Position numbers and translations under genes: made by a program. A stretch of 64,000 nucleotides of DNA. It comes from Paramarasmius palmivorus (Eukaryota > Basidiomycota > Agaricomycetes > Agaricales > Marasmiaceae). Positions 32,748-44,666 of this stretch are shown here, piece by piece; position 1 is the stretch's first letter, and every line of letters starts with the position of its first letter. The notes under the pieces are model-generated. The model was not told the DNA's origin. It ran no database searches and was given only the letters and a program-made list of their open reading frames with translations. Location of the stretch: contig JAYKXP010000050.1 in assembly GCA_037176845.1 (NCBI GenBank), positions 334,501 to 398,500 of the forward strand, written 5' to 3'.

Positions 32748-35176
32748 TCAGATTGACACAGTGGGACGACCGCTACCAGGAGGGTGTCTTCCTGGAAGCA
32801 CACTGATAATTTTCTTGCGCTCATTAATGAAGGTCCTGAAATGAACCAGGTCTTCTTCCTACATGAGAATCAGGACGAGGTAGAGTTGACTTGGAAAGAA
32901 GCGCACCTCGACAAGGCCTCTTGTGACGGTTTCGCAAGTACCGTTTTCTATATCATTGACCAAGACTCGAAGTTTCACTCCATGAGCCCGTCTGGTCCAG
33001 CAGTCTACGATCCGATTAACTACCTCCATATTGAATTTCGTAATATGTACGATGATCCAGTCTTTGGGGACTATCATCGAACAATGAGGGTATTCGGACG
33101 GCAATACTACGAATTGATTCGGTTTCCGGTCGTCTGCTCCCATAGTGAGACGGGAAGCCCTCTGAAGAATATCCCGGTGGACATCAGGGGTTCCGATCGA
33201 GTTGCCCCAGAGGTCCCGTTCTGTGAAGAAACTTTGCCAAAAGATGGTGTTTGCGCCAGACTCTGGACGAAAAGCAAGTCAAAATTGCTGGATGGACAAG
33301 AGGCTTTCTATTCTCCTGGCAAAACTATCTGTCTCTGAGTTTCCTATTGCCTGCCAGAGGAATTCTTATTAGAAGATGCACTGGTGATTTGAAAGACTAA
33401 CCTTGGCCCACAGGTAGATCTTCCTAAAATCATCAAAAACCTCATAAGGACCACGAATCCAAACCATAAAGGAGATCTCCACTGTAAGTAAAGGATAAAA
33501 GTCAATTGTGGATAATGCTTCAAGTAGATCAGAGCTTAGAAAGAGGACTTCTGTACACGATCTCCAGACGTATAAGATTTCAACTAACACCTCATTGTGC
33601 AGATCTTTGAGCCTGGAATCCCACAGAGTCAAAGCCTCGGCAAAAGAATGTGGATGATACGGGGGATATTGTTGAGCAATGCCTGATAATGCACAGAGAC
33701 AGGCTGTGGCCACACAGTCATAGTACTCTGCCTTAGACATGACCGGAACGTGATATTGACGGGAACGATTCGGATCGACCAAGAACTCCCTGAACGAGGC
33801 ATGTGCGATGCGTATGTCACTAGACCATTTGCTCTTTGGGAACAAAAGTACAGAACATATTCTATCCAGCATAATTTCAACCTCGCTTTCCTCAAAGCCT
33901 GAAAGCCAGGCAATCATTGCAGGAGACTCTCGCCAGGAAACTCGTTCACGAGTCATAAGGGTCATCCTTTCCGGCATCCCATCAGGTGTGATAAGTAGTC
34001 GAAGAATAGGTTGCACCTTCTCCCATTTGCGGCACGTCGACAGAATCTGATAATAGAGTGCATCTAGCACTGGATAAGGTGACTCCATATCAGCCTTGAC
34101 CTGGATACGAAGAACAGTCGCCAAGCGATCCTGGGGAAGGTCATCGCGAGTGTCGATATATTTTATGACCGTGACCGCGAAGATCATCTGCTTGTCGGCT
34201 CTTCCGACCAGCTCGTTGACGACGTGATGCTCAGGCCATGAAGAGGCCTCTCGCCTCAAGACCCGGTAGTATTTTGTTCTGAGGATGGAGAACTGATCAG
34301 TGAGATATCGTTCAATATCTCTGTTCAGCTCGTTCAGCTCGTTCATGTCGAAGGTTTCGAGGATGCCATTGAAGGCTGGGTGTTGAAAAGCATGGCGGAT
34401 TTGAGCCTCGGGACGACTGCATATGAGAATATTCCACGAAGGAAGCCTGCAGACAGACACCAACGTGAGAAGTATTCTCAATACCCTTTCCCGCGAATCC
34501 TGATCAACGCATTCATCGAGACCGTCAACAATGAGGAGATTCGGAGATATTCTCCGTAATGCGGGTTCCACAACACTACATGGCTGAAGAATCAATTGCT
34601 GAAGCTGATTCTCACACGTGGTCCGAAAAATGTTGGGATGTGAACTGATTATTTTAATAATCTCTGGAGCAAGTACATTGCATAGAGGTGATCCAGCTTG
34701 GCAGAATTGGTATGCGATGGTCGGTATGAAAGAATGTATGTTGTCCCGAGTAGAATCGTTGCGCGAGAAAAAGAATGCAGCAGCAAGTCTGCCGGTAGCA
34801 GCGTATCTGTCTGCAAGATGTTGTGCGATCGCCGATTTACCGATTCCTGCGGTGCCATGCAGCCAGAAGAAATTGGTGGTCTTCGAGCTGTCCTCGATCC
34901 AGCGTGTTAGATCGTTGAGGAGCTGCACTCGGGTCTCTGGATGACAATTGGGCAAGGGGAAACGATGTTCGGCATCGTGACAAGCGTTGGGCGCAGCTTC
35001 CTCCGACAGGCGGTCGAAAGACTTCGAGTCTAAAATCCAGAATGAGCGGCAGTGACTAGGATAGAGCAGCACACGAACGCACGAGTTTCGTTCATACGAA
35101 CTATATTGATTTGATCCCTTTGTACTAGGTTAATGGCATCTCTGCCAATATTGACTCTCGAGCCATTGAAAGACAT
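32748..35176 (-). pseudogene. NLR1: NACHT ATPase with one in-frame stop in the C-terminal module
   Basis: Four exons, 35098-35176, 33402-35029, 32907-33350 and 32748-32858, total 2262 nt with matching phases. Exon 1 encodes MSFNGSRVNIGRDAINLVQR, the shared N-terminal motif in a variant without the GG pair. Exon 2 holds the NACHT ATPase: CHDAEHRFPLPNC, Walker A HGTAGIGKSAIAQ, FFFSRNDSTRDN, Walker B LLIVDGLDECVD, CSRPEAQIRHAF, then a winged-helix-like region and YLWAK at the conserved splice site. Exons 3 and 4 form the C-terminal module (IVPKDWIIVHITK, EEDLVHFRTFINERKK). A TGA at 33279-33281 interrupts exon 3 and would remove most of that module; everything before it is open. NLRs of this kind sense non-self or damage and oligomerise on nucleotide binding. 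It could act as a truncated receptor or be a young pseudogene. Confidence 0.82.
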
Positions 35177-35781
35177 GTCCAAGAGCAAACGGCCGCTGGC
35201 TAGTATGTTTGCGCTAAGTTCTACGTTCAGTCCTACCGTTGACAGAGAGAATGTCGGACTCGGAGGATGCAACGCTGTAGTCGGATATTGCGTGGACCGT
35301 GACGAATGGATAAGAGGGCAGGGGAATGAGGAAAGCAAAGCAACGATATCTTCAGTCCATGAATGATACTGTAGAAGGCTGTACACAGTACAGTGGAAAC
35401 CTCGGCCGTGATATGTGACATTCGTGACATTCAAGTTCCTCTCGTCCACATTTGGCACATTCGCCCAACATTCGCCGACTCATGAATGGCTTTGCGCAAA
35501 GTGTCCCCAGAAGGAACGAAACTCTTTCAATTAAAAAAGTATGTATTCTGATATTCAACGTATAACAGATCGTGCTGATTGTTTTATGTGTCAGCTTTCG
35601 GAGATAATGGGAGGACAATGGATGTCGGGCCACATCAGCACCATTCATAAAGACCAACTACCCTACTTCAAGATACCCTATCCAAGATCAGAACCAGCCC
35701 AACTCGGCCAACTCACAGACGCGTATCGAACAACGCGATCATTTTTTTACTCGACTTATTAGGATTTGTGGAACGGTAAAG
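35177..35781. promoter_or_regulatory. Divergent promoter region of NLR1 and the short FunK1 copy
   Basis: The right 260 bp repeat the block upstream of the other short FunK1 gene (29387-29625), including an ATAAAGACCAAC core. No gene is seen. The left part should hold the NLR1 promoter, so the two genes may share control. Confidence 0.45.
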
Positions 35782-37131
35782 ATGTGCTTTGTTGATGAAG
35801 AAGCAGCCGGGTACAATGATGTCCATGGTGAGTAGGCTTAACTGGCCTCTGTATCATTTTGTTAACGGATACTAGTGGTGTTGAATCCAGCTTCGCATCA
35901 CAGAGCGAAACGCCCTCGAGAAGAGTCTGACGATGACCGGGCTGAAGAACACGGTTTTAAACGAGTGAAATTCGGCTTTGGAGGACTGTGGTCGGTCGAG
36001 GCTGGACAGCTTCTTGCGAACGATACCATATCATATCTACTTTTCGACACTCCTTCATCTGTGCCTTCCGTGCATGACCTTCAGGCTACGCTTAGTTATG
36101 CTTTGGCTTCTCCTTACCGTATACTTCCCCAAGGAACATGGATTACTCAGTCAAGATACACAAGCTGCCCAGATCTTCCTTTTATCAACAAATATTCGTG
36201 GAGGTTCGAGTCAAGAAGTTCAGAGTGAACGTTCATTCAGGCCACGAAGGACTACGTCGCGAAGGATTCAAAGCAAAATCGGGGGCCGAATCGGGGCGTT
36301 AGAGAAGGACCATTTGCTCAAGGTCCTGGGGCTACAAAAGCGTCAACTGTAGTTGTTTCGGACGAGCTGCTACCAATGACGGCTCTCACGGATCCCATTC
36401 AGCTCGCGCAAGCTTTCAAGGATACGATCAGGTGTAAGTCTCACAAATTTTCACATTCGAAAAAAATAGTTCTGATACTTTGGTGAATCTCATATGTAGG
36501 TCATGAATGCCTTGTTCGGATCCCAACAATCATGCACGGTGACATAAGCTTGAATAACTTGGCGTATCGACAGGACGAGGACGGGAAGACATATGGTGTT
36601 CTATTCGATTTCGATAAACACAAACCACCCACGCCCAGACACCTCACCGGCACCAAAGCCTTTCTTGCGTTCGAACTCTTAAACCCGTCATACGTTCATC
36701 TCGCTATATACAAACAATGTGCAAAATACGACCTCGAGTCGTTCTTGTACGTCTTTGCTTGGATCATTGGTCGCTACAAAGGTGGACAACAAATCCCAAA
36801 CCCGCCGTATAGTGCGTGGACGACTGGGAGGTGTGCCGAAGGATCGAAATGGGATTTATTGATTCGGTCTTCATCTCGCAAGGTCACATCCTCGTATCAG
36901 GATCTTATTCCCATCTTGCACGCCCTCTGCACTCACTTCATTAATGGTTTCCGAGCCTTTAGTACAACTACTATTGGCACCCTTCATGGAGTCTCGTTAT
37001 TGCAGGGAACGGACGGACAACCTTTTGACTATGCCACTTTGGGTGGTCATGTTACACACTCAAATCTTCTTGCGGCATTCGACCTCCTGCTGCATCCTAC
37101 TTCTGACGACCGCGATGATTCACTGCGTTGA
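35782..37131 (+). pseudogene. Short FunK1-like kinase (I) with premature TGA
   Basis: This is the inverted copy of the gene at 28128-29386. Exon 1 (from ATG 35782) reads MCFVDEEAAGYNDVH; exon 2 begins about 35877. Exon 2 retains SPYRILPQGTWITQ and LPFINKYSWRF, which the other copy has lost, so this copy is closer to the ancestral form. A TGA at 36226-36228 breaks the frame after RFESRSSE, yet the sequence stays open in the same frame afterwards (DELLPMTALTDPIQ) and through the catalytic exon: MHGDISLNNLAY, LFDFDKH, LTGTKAFLAFELL, YDLESFLYVFAWIIGRYK, GTDGQPFDYATLGGHVT. The single stop suggests recent inactivation or a sequence error. It converges on NLR2. Confidence 0.8.
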
Positions 37132-37315
37132 TGTTTTTTTCCCGCGTCTATATTCGCTTACACTTTTCTATGTTGCCTTGTCATTACATGAACCCCTTTT
37201 CCTATGCTTATGTGCACCGGAGCAGTGACTTGCGCTTCGATAATTGCTGTACAGTTGTGTGTAATCTCGGTCATCGTGTTCTTCGAACACACTAGGCTAT
37301 TCATACAGTCCCGAT

Positions 37316-39862
37316 TCAGCGCTCAGGGGTTAACCAGAGTCGCCGAAGAATGCCAAACACTGGCGATAGCTTCTTGGTTTCGAGTAGCATGACCGTGTCA
37401 TCACCAGAGAACGAATCGCCCTTGGGGTGTGGCGTCGGTAGGTTTACGAATAGATCTCTGCGCTCGTACAAAAGCGCTTTGAATTCGACCAGATCTTCCT
37501 CCTGGTGAGATTAGTCAGCCGTCAACACGCTGATAATATGCCAAGTACTACCTTCACCAGCTTCCGACCGTCAATACTTTCCAAAGTATTGTATATTATA
37601 TCGCTATCGAATACCCCTCGAGCGTCTTCGTCAAGAGATTTGCGTATATAATACATCTTCCTCAGGATGTCTCCATTAAATTGTGTAGCGTGGTCTGTGA
37701 CCCAATTCTTGGGGAGTACCTCAACTAGGTTGTATGTGCTAGGGAACAGTAGCCCATAGAACCCCCCGTGTTCGTTCGACTCCGAGTCGTTCCACCATCC
37801 CTGGAAATACTTGCAAACGATATCGAGGATCTCCTCTCGGTCTTGCCAAATGTCAAATGTACAAAAGCCACACTCCACGGAGAAGGTCCTTCGAACCGCA
37901 TGCATTCGCCAAGTTGTTGGGCTATAGGCAATATGGCAGGCTTGGAAAAAGTCGTCCATTCTCTTGATAAATGTCACGGGCGCCTTTTCTCCGAGTGTCT
38001 AACTCGGTAATCAGATCATCTGGAGAAGCTTTGAAACGTATTGGCTCACCTTTGCCCATGCTACACAATCCTTCCAGTCAGAAAATACAAGTGCGATGTT
38101 GTAGGAGGAAAAGACAGTCAAATCCCCAACAAGGCAAGGATCGAATTTTTCCAATTCGGCTAGCAAGTTGGCACTTGGGAACTGAACTCGACGACGGTAA
38201 TCTGGCCAATACGTAATTGCAAAGTGGAGTAGGATATCATCGCTGCGAACCCTGTTTTGCCATTCATCGGACAAGGTACCGAACGCACGCGAATCCTTTG
38301 ATATGTGATATATGGGGTACCAAGTTGCGAAGGAAGAAAAAGTGTGAAGAAGGAGCACTGTAACATGATCACAGTACTCAGCCTCGGAGTATTGTTGTAC
38401 GCAATACTCTCCTGACCTAGCACTGCCGAGGAGAAATTCTGTAAACGAGGCATGTAGAATGTATATCGGTGAATATGCCTCCTCGGGAACATGCAATACA
38501 GCGTGCAGCCGAGATAGGAGTGTTTCAACCTGACCCCATTTCAGCTTAAAGAGGCCCGCAATGACCAATGGCGAATGCCAATGAATGTCCTGGGTGAGAA
38601 TACCGCGAAGATTCGGATGTGGGGTGACCAGTAGTCGAAGAATGGTCGAAACTTTGTCCCAAGCAGGGCATGCAGACAAAATCTGTCGATAAAGTATATC
38701 CAAGTCAGGGTACGGAGAACCCTGGATCTCTTTATTGGGTTTCGTCATGAGGATGGTCTCTAGCCGATCCTGTGGTAGTTCGTCGAGGGTATCTATATAC
38801 TTGATAACCGTGCTGGCAAATATAAACTGCCCGCTTGCTCTCCAGACAAGGTCCCTGACCACGTCTTCACTCGGCCACGTCTCTCCTTCACTCCGTAAGA
38901 CCCGCCGGTACTTCCTTCGGAGGGCACCAAATCTCTCCAAAAGATATTTCTGTATGTCCAAGTCTGCTTCAGATAGGTGGCCGAGGAACCGGATTGTTGT
39001 TCCTGAGATCTCGATGCGTTCGAGACATGAGCTGAAGGCTGCATTGTCGATAGTATCGCGGATCTGTGGTTCGAGTCGACTGCAGAGGAGAAAGATGAAT
39101 GGAAAGTGTCCTCCGGATGTGACTCGTGTAGTGAAGGTGATAGCGAGGTCGATGATTTCTATGAGCCTCACCTGCAACGTGAGGTCAACGCATTCGTCAA
39201 TCGCATCGATAACGATGAGATTAGGAAGCCCCCGACGCTGAGTTGGAATGATCTTCGAAAATGGCTCGAGGATTAATTTCCGAAGCTGGGTTTCAATCGT
39301 GGTATTGAGAATATTGGGATTCGAACGGATAGTGTTGATGATTATAGGACCGACGACATCCCTGAGGAGTTCTGACGTACAGCATTGGTATGCTAGTGTC
39401 GCGATGAAGGGGTCTAGCTTGTTTCGGGTAGAATCGTTTCGCGAAAAGAAGAAGGATCCGATGAGATGATGGGAGTAATCCTCCGAGATTTTTTGGGCAA
39501 TTGCTGATTTTCCCACACCAACCGATCCATGAACCCAAAAAACTCTGGTAGGGGTATCCTTGTCTTCAATCCATCTGCCCAGCATCCCGAGGGGGTTCAC
39601 TCGAGTGTTTGGAGAACAATTTGGTGGGGGGTAACGCGCTTCTGCATCATGGCATGCATTCATTGCGGCTCGGGCTATGAGTAGTAATGGGCCACCATTT
39701 CTGTCATCTTTAGGTACCAAGTCAGTGGTTCAGTGGTTTTGTAAAGGATGGAGTAGGATAGTGCTCACCATCGAAATGGTTTGTTGTGTTGATCTGATTT
39801 CCGTAAACTACATTGTGAGCACCGCCATAATTTGTGAAGTTGCTCGAACCATTAAACGCCAT
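37316..39862 (-). CDS. NLR2: intact NACHT ATPase with novel C-terminal module
   Basis: This is the only NLR here that reads without a break: exons 39769-39862, 38050-39707, 37552-37998 and 37316-37501 sum to 2385 nt (794 residues). Exon 1 is only 31 codons and carries NFTNYGGAHNVVYGNQIN. Exon 2 holds NACHT: CHDAEARYPPPNC, Walker A HGSVGVGKSAIAQ, FFFSRNDSTRNKLDPF, Walker B LIVIDAIDECVD, CSRLEPQIRDTI, VIKYIDTLDELPQDRL, ILHASFTEFLL, ending DCVAWAK. The C-terminal exons encode a conserved module of about 210 residues (FSVECGF, YFQGWW, LPKNWVTDHATQ, EEDLVEFKALLYERRDLF) rather than WD40, ankyrin or TPR repeats. By analogy with fungal NLRs it would be a cytosolic switch in non-self recognition or cell death. 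A non-autonomous element lies 117 bp before its ATG. Confidence 0.88.
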
Positions 39863-39978
39863 GACTGCGAGAACACATGAAATGATCAGGAAAAGACTAG
39901 ACTGGAAAAAGATAGGTGGAAAAGACAGACGAAGTGGACAGGCTTGCAAAGCATTGACACTGGGTGCATGGACCATTA

Positions 39979-41378
39979 CAGCGGTTTGTGAAATGCTTGC
40001 GACGCGCGTCAAAAATGCTGAGAAAAAATCGAATAATTCCGAAAAATCTCAGAAATCGTTGTGCATCTCCTGTAGTCACCAAAAGACCAGAATTACCCTA
40101 GTAAAGTACATGTATTAACTAAGGAGAATTCGTAAGTCGGATGTACACCGTATCACTCGACGAACAAGGCGTTCACGGAGTGTCAGAATCCCGGACTGCT
40201 TCGTACGAACTCTGATCCCTCATTCATGGTTTGCTGCTCACTGCTTACTCTGACCTCATTTTCAAGCTCATAAATGAGTGAATGACGAAGCTGTTTACCC
40301 TCTGGGGCACAGGTTGGGCATAGGGAATGTGGGATGTACTGGCGTCCAGCCAGTATGTCTATGAAAATCTACCCGGCCTTTCAGACAGCTCCTTTCTATC
40401 GAGACATCCTTCGTATAGGCAACAATATTGTTCTTTGTGTATATTACAAGTTTTGCTTTAGTTATTCGGCAGGACGGTTGATGGAGATTGATTTTGTAAT
40501 GGTAGTGTAGGTATTGGCTTGGTGAATGTCCGAACGAAGACTTTATGACCCAACACCATAAGGTCATCCATATCCTGAATGATTTCTAGCAAGGTGAAAG
40601 ACTATGCAGATGCAGAAGGATGGAAGAAGTTCAAAAATCGAAATGATGGAGGAACTTGAAGAACCATGTACACCTTGTTTGCGCTGGTGTCGAGTCTGTA
40701 GTCTTCCAAGCAACTCTTACTGGGTCTACGCTCTAGCTTGAGAGAACCAAGGATGCGAAATAAGGAGAGGGGGATGCCTCGAGGGCTGTATCGGGTGATG
40801 TGTTCCGGGTTGGTTCAAGGTACGCTGTAAAACGGAGCACAATTGAGGGCGACGAGAAATACACGATATATGGCTAGGACGCACCTTGTAAAAACCAAGC
40901 CACTGCATATGCCACCAGAATACTGCCAGAGCCAAGCTGCAAAGTGTAGCAGAAGGTGAAGCAGAAGCCGTGCTTCTCCTAGACCCCCGCTACATACTAC
41001 CTTGTCCTGCGCCCAACCGATGCTTCATACCCCACATCGCTCTTTGTCCAACTGGGCCGCTTTATTTTGTACCTGAACACCCGAAAAGGGACCGGAGAGC
41101 GAGTAAAGACCAGGAGGGTCTGTCAGAATGGCGTTCAACATGAGAAGAAGAGACAAGAGCAAATTTCTCCGGACCTGATCAAAAACACCTCGTTCTTCGA
41201 GCACAACTGAAGCCACGATTTATTCAGTTCATTGAGTGTACATATAGGTGTCTATAGATTACTTTACAAGGGTCTTAGACTGGTTACAAGGGTGCTCCAA
41301 TATTTTTGGGATTTTTCGGAATTATTCGATTTGTTCTGGCGTTTTTGACGCGCGTCGCAAGCATTTCACAAACCGCTG
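39979..41378. mobile_element. 1.4-kb TA-flanked inverted-repeat element (mariner-like, non-autonomous)
   Basis: The left end CAGCGGTTTGTGAAATGCTT continues as GCGACGCGCGTCAAAAA and then AATCGAATAATTCCGAAAAA. The same series ends the element in reverse complement at 41378. The repeats are about 70 bp with few differences, and TA lies outside each end (39977-39978 and 41379-41380), as left by Tc1/mariner-type insertion. No transposase domain is found inside; one short ORF with a hydrophobic stretch (41025-41216, minus) is not convincing. It sits just upstream of NLR2 and may affect its expression. Confidence 0.75.
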
Positions 41379-41881
41379 TAACCCGTGACGACATATTGAT
41401 GGTGGTATATGGGTTTTTTATTGAGCACAATGGTGTTTGATATGACATGAAGCTAGTCAATAAAATACCTATATCATGAAAGCGATGTCAGTATATCTAC
41501 CGTACTATTCGAGTGCTGAATCTGAGCAACTCATATAACTAAGATTCTTGACATGTATTCGAATAGTGAAGACACCATCTTTGACCATTCTTAGGCAATT
41601 CCTGGAAGATTAGTGTTTTGGGGGAGGTGAAAGTGTTTATGATGAAGAGACAGCTTTCGGATTTGGTGGATACAATAATGCTAGCGAGCAACTGCTGAAA
41701 CTTTCAATACCACTCGAACTGGAGGGATCAGACGAAAAGTCATCGATCATCTCGCGGTGTTCGACCTCCTGCATCCTAATCCCCACAAAGCCCACGTGTT
41801 TTCCCTTCTATGTCGTGATCGATTGGGGGTGTTATGCAGACAACGAACAGTCAATCCGCGGTCGGACTGAATTGAGCTAAC

Positions 41882-42115
41882 TTACGCATCGATAATGTTC
41901 GACTCTCGGGTTTCCGTGTCTTCCCTGATTGGTAAATTACTATCAGGGAACCATAATGGAGAGCCAGCAAGTAGATCTCGACGTTCGTATATAAATATGG
42001 AACCGAACCGGAGCGACTCGAGTTTGATTTGAGCTCGACTCGTCGCAACACTACCTGGTACAGCCCTACACAGTGCATTTGCTCCACCTAAATGCCTTAG
42101 GATATCCTTCCCTCA
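41882..42115 (-). pseudogene. Relic of an NLR C-terminal end
   Basis: The minus strand reads DILRHLGGANALCRAVPG, then IKLESLRFGSIFIYERRDLL and ends at a TAA (41882-41884). This matches the last two exons of the NLRs (GDILRKMYYI and LLYERRDLF), with the intron region altered. It lies directly beyond the stop of NLR3 and is the tail of a lost tandem copy. Confidence 0.65.
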
Positions 42116-42197
42116 GAGGCCGTGTCGGATTTGCACCCACACAGACATGAGAGAACAATCAAGCGCCCAGGTCACATACTGAGCTGAAACCGGACCT

Positions 42198-44666
42198 TCA
42201 GGCAGCGTCGCGTTCTCCATCACTGACCGACAGATCACTATCAGACCACGGTGAAGAATTTTCGGCCGGTAGAACTGCAAATATATCACGGCGTTTATAA
42301 AGAAGTGCCTTGAATGCCTCCAAATCTTCAATCTGAGTAAAGTCAATCGTCCATGTTAATTGAGCATTACCATGCAACGTACCTCTACCAGACCACAAAC
42401 AGCACTTTTAGAGGTGTCATGTACAATGTCGTTACGAAACATCGTCTTTTGAGCCCCGCCTTTTAGGGATCTATATACGCCATAGACCTTCTTCAGCGTG
42501 CTAGCATTGGCCTTCGGGATATGGACCACGACCAATTCGTTGAATAGTATCCCATCTTCAGGTGTAGCAGGAAGTAGCATCGGTAAGAAATCCCATGATC
42601 CCAGTTCCTCGGACCACCATTGCTTATAATACCAGGTGAGAGAGTCCACCATGCAGTCTGCAAACTTCCGCCTGCTGGTGTTGACAAGTCCACATTCCAA
42701 TTCAAAAGTCCCCCGAACCGCGTTTAGTCGTAGAGTATCCTTGTGGTAGCCAATAGAACACCCACGAGAAAACACTCCCAGTTTCTCTATGAAGCTTTGA
42801 GGTACCTTTTCATCTAGGGCCTAGTTTGCTTGTCAGTAATGCTGGAGACTTCTGAGACGTATAATTACATACCTTTGCCCAAGCCAAACAATCGTTCCAT
42901 CTCAGAAGCGAATGTGCAGGATTGCACGCGCAAGTCAGAGTCAGAGCACCGATAAGATAGGCATCGAATCTTTCCAGTTCAGCTAGCAAGCTGGCACTTG
43001 GAGATTCAACTTTACACCAGTAGTCTGGCCAGTGTGTGATCGAGAGGTGCGGTAAAGTGCTATGCACGATAAAACCAACTTTCTTCTGCCATTTCGCGAA
43101 AGCAGCGTCAAATGACTGCTCGGAAGAGCAATATGGTGGGTACCATGACGCATATGGAGCGAGCGTACGAAGGAGAAGCACGGTAACATGATTACAGTAC
43201 TCTGATTCAGAGTACTTTCGAACCCAGTGCTCTCCTGATCGAGCACTGTCCAGGAGGAATTCCGTGAAGGAGGCGTGAAGGATTTGGATTTGGAAGTTCG
43301 GGTCCTCGGGGATATGCATTACGGAATGCAGTCGAGAAAGAAGTGTCTCGACCTGGCCTGTTTTAAAATTGAAAAGCCCTGCAATGATAGTCGACGAATG
43401 CCACTGGATGCGACTGTTGGAGACACAATTGAGGTTTGGATGTGGTGTGACGAGCAGCTGGAGAATGAAATAGATTTTGTTCCAATTACGGCACGTCAAT
43501 ATAATCTGTCGGTATAGCATATCCAAGTCAGGATAGGGCGAGCCCTGGATCTCCCCAGACTGGATGCTGAGGATGGTTCTCAACCGATCCTGCGGCCGTT
43601 CGTCCATCGAATCCACATACTTGATAACAGTGACCGCGAAGATGAACTGGCCACTTGCTCGCCAAACACAGCTCGTTCACCCTGGTCCTCGCTAGGCCAG
43701 ATTCTCCCCTTCGGCTCGGAGGACACTGCGATACTTCCTTCGAAGCTCAGGCAAATTTCTCCAAAAAGTACCTCCGAATGTCAAGGTCTGATTCGGATAA
43801 CACTCCCAAGAGTCGAATGGTCGTGCCAGAGATCTGTATTCGTTCGAGGCATGACGCAAAAGCCTGAACTGTCGATACCGTGGCGGATTTGAGGTTCGGG
43901 TCTACTGCAGAGGAGGAATTTGAAGGGTACGGAGTATGGAAGGCGATCGCGAGATCCATGAGGCCCAGCAAACGCTGCTGGGACGGAAGGTCGATGCATT
44001 CATCCAAACCATCTATGGTGATGAGGTTTGGCAATGCTCGTCGCATTTCAGGTGCCACGCTGGCAAATGGTTCGAGTAGCAATTTCCGAAATTGGTTCTC
44101 GGATGTGGTAAGGAAGATGTTGGTATTTGAGCGGATCACGTCGAATATCAACGGACCAACGATGTACTTGAGAGGAATGGAGGTGCAGCATTGGTAGACG
44201 ATTGTTGCGACGAATGGATCCAGTATATCTCGAGTGGAGTCGTTCCGCGAGAAGAAGAACGCTCCGACAAGTTGGTTGTAATGATCTTCTGATACTTTCT
44301 GCGCAATTGCCGACTTCCCTACACCAGCAGAACCATACACCCAACAGACTTTGACAGTACCTCCTCTATCCTCCACCCAACGATCCAACCTGGCGAGTGT
44401 CTTGACCCTCGTGTTTGGATGGCAATTTGGCTGCGGGTAGCGGGCCTCAGCATCGTGGCAAGCGTTTATCGCCGCTCGCTCAGAAAGTAGCCGCAGGAGC
44501 TGGGGTGTATCATCTAGTACTTGCAATTCAGCGATTGCGCAAAGAACAGAATAGGTGAGCACTGACCAAAACCACTGTAGTGATTAGCTGTGTTGATCTG
44601 GTTGCCATATACCACATTATAGGCACCTCCATCGACATGTACGTAGCTTGAGCCAACGAACGACAT
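42198..44666 (-). pseudogene. NLR3: NACHT gene with several frameshifts
   Basis: The gene plan is the same as in NLR2. Exon 1 (ATG at 44666) reads YVHVDGGAYNVVYGNQIN. Exon 2 holds CHDAEARYPQPNC, Walker A YGSAGVGKSAIAQ, FFFSRNDSTRDI, Walker B LITIDGLDECID. The frame changes to reach FLLCSRPEPQIRHGIDSS (about 43870-43930) and changes back for ASCLERIQISGTT. Two to three more shifts follow between about 43755 and 43640, before VWRASGQFIFAVTVIKYVDS. After that the frame is open through LAWAK, the C-terminal module (FELECGL, WYYKQWW) and the last exon IEDLEAFKALLYKRRD, with stop TGA at 42198-42200. The number of shifts makes this a pseudogene rather than a case of sequence error. Confidence 0.85.

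Noticed and set aside
32784..33338. Plus-strand ORF of 184 codons
   Set aside because: The minus strand here is the C-terminal exon of NLR1, with homology to four paralogues; the plus ORF begins at GTG and is a shadow.
40295..41216. Minus-strand ORFs with hydrophobic stretches within the TA-flanked element
   Set aside because: Short, no recognisable domain, no consistent splice path.
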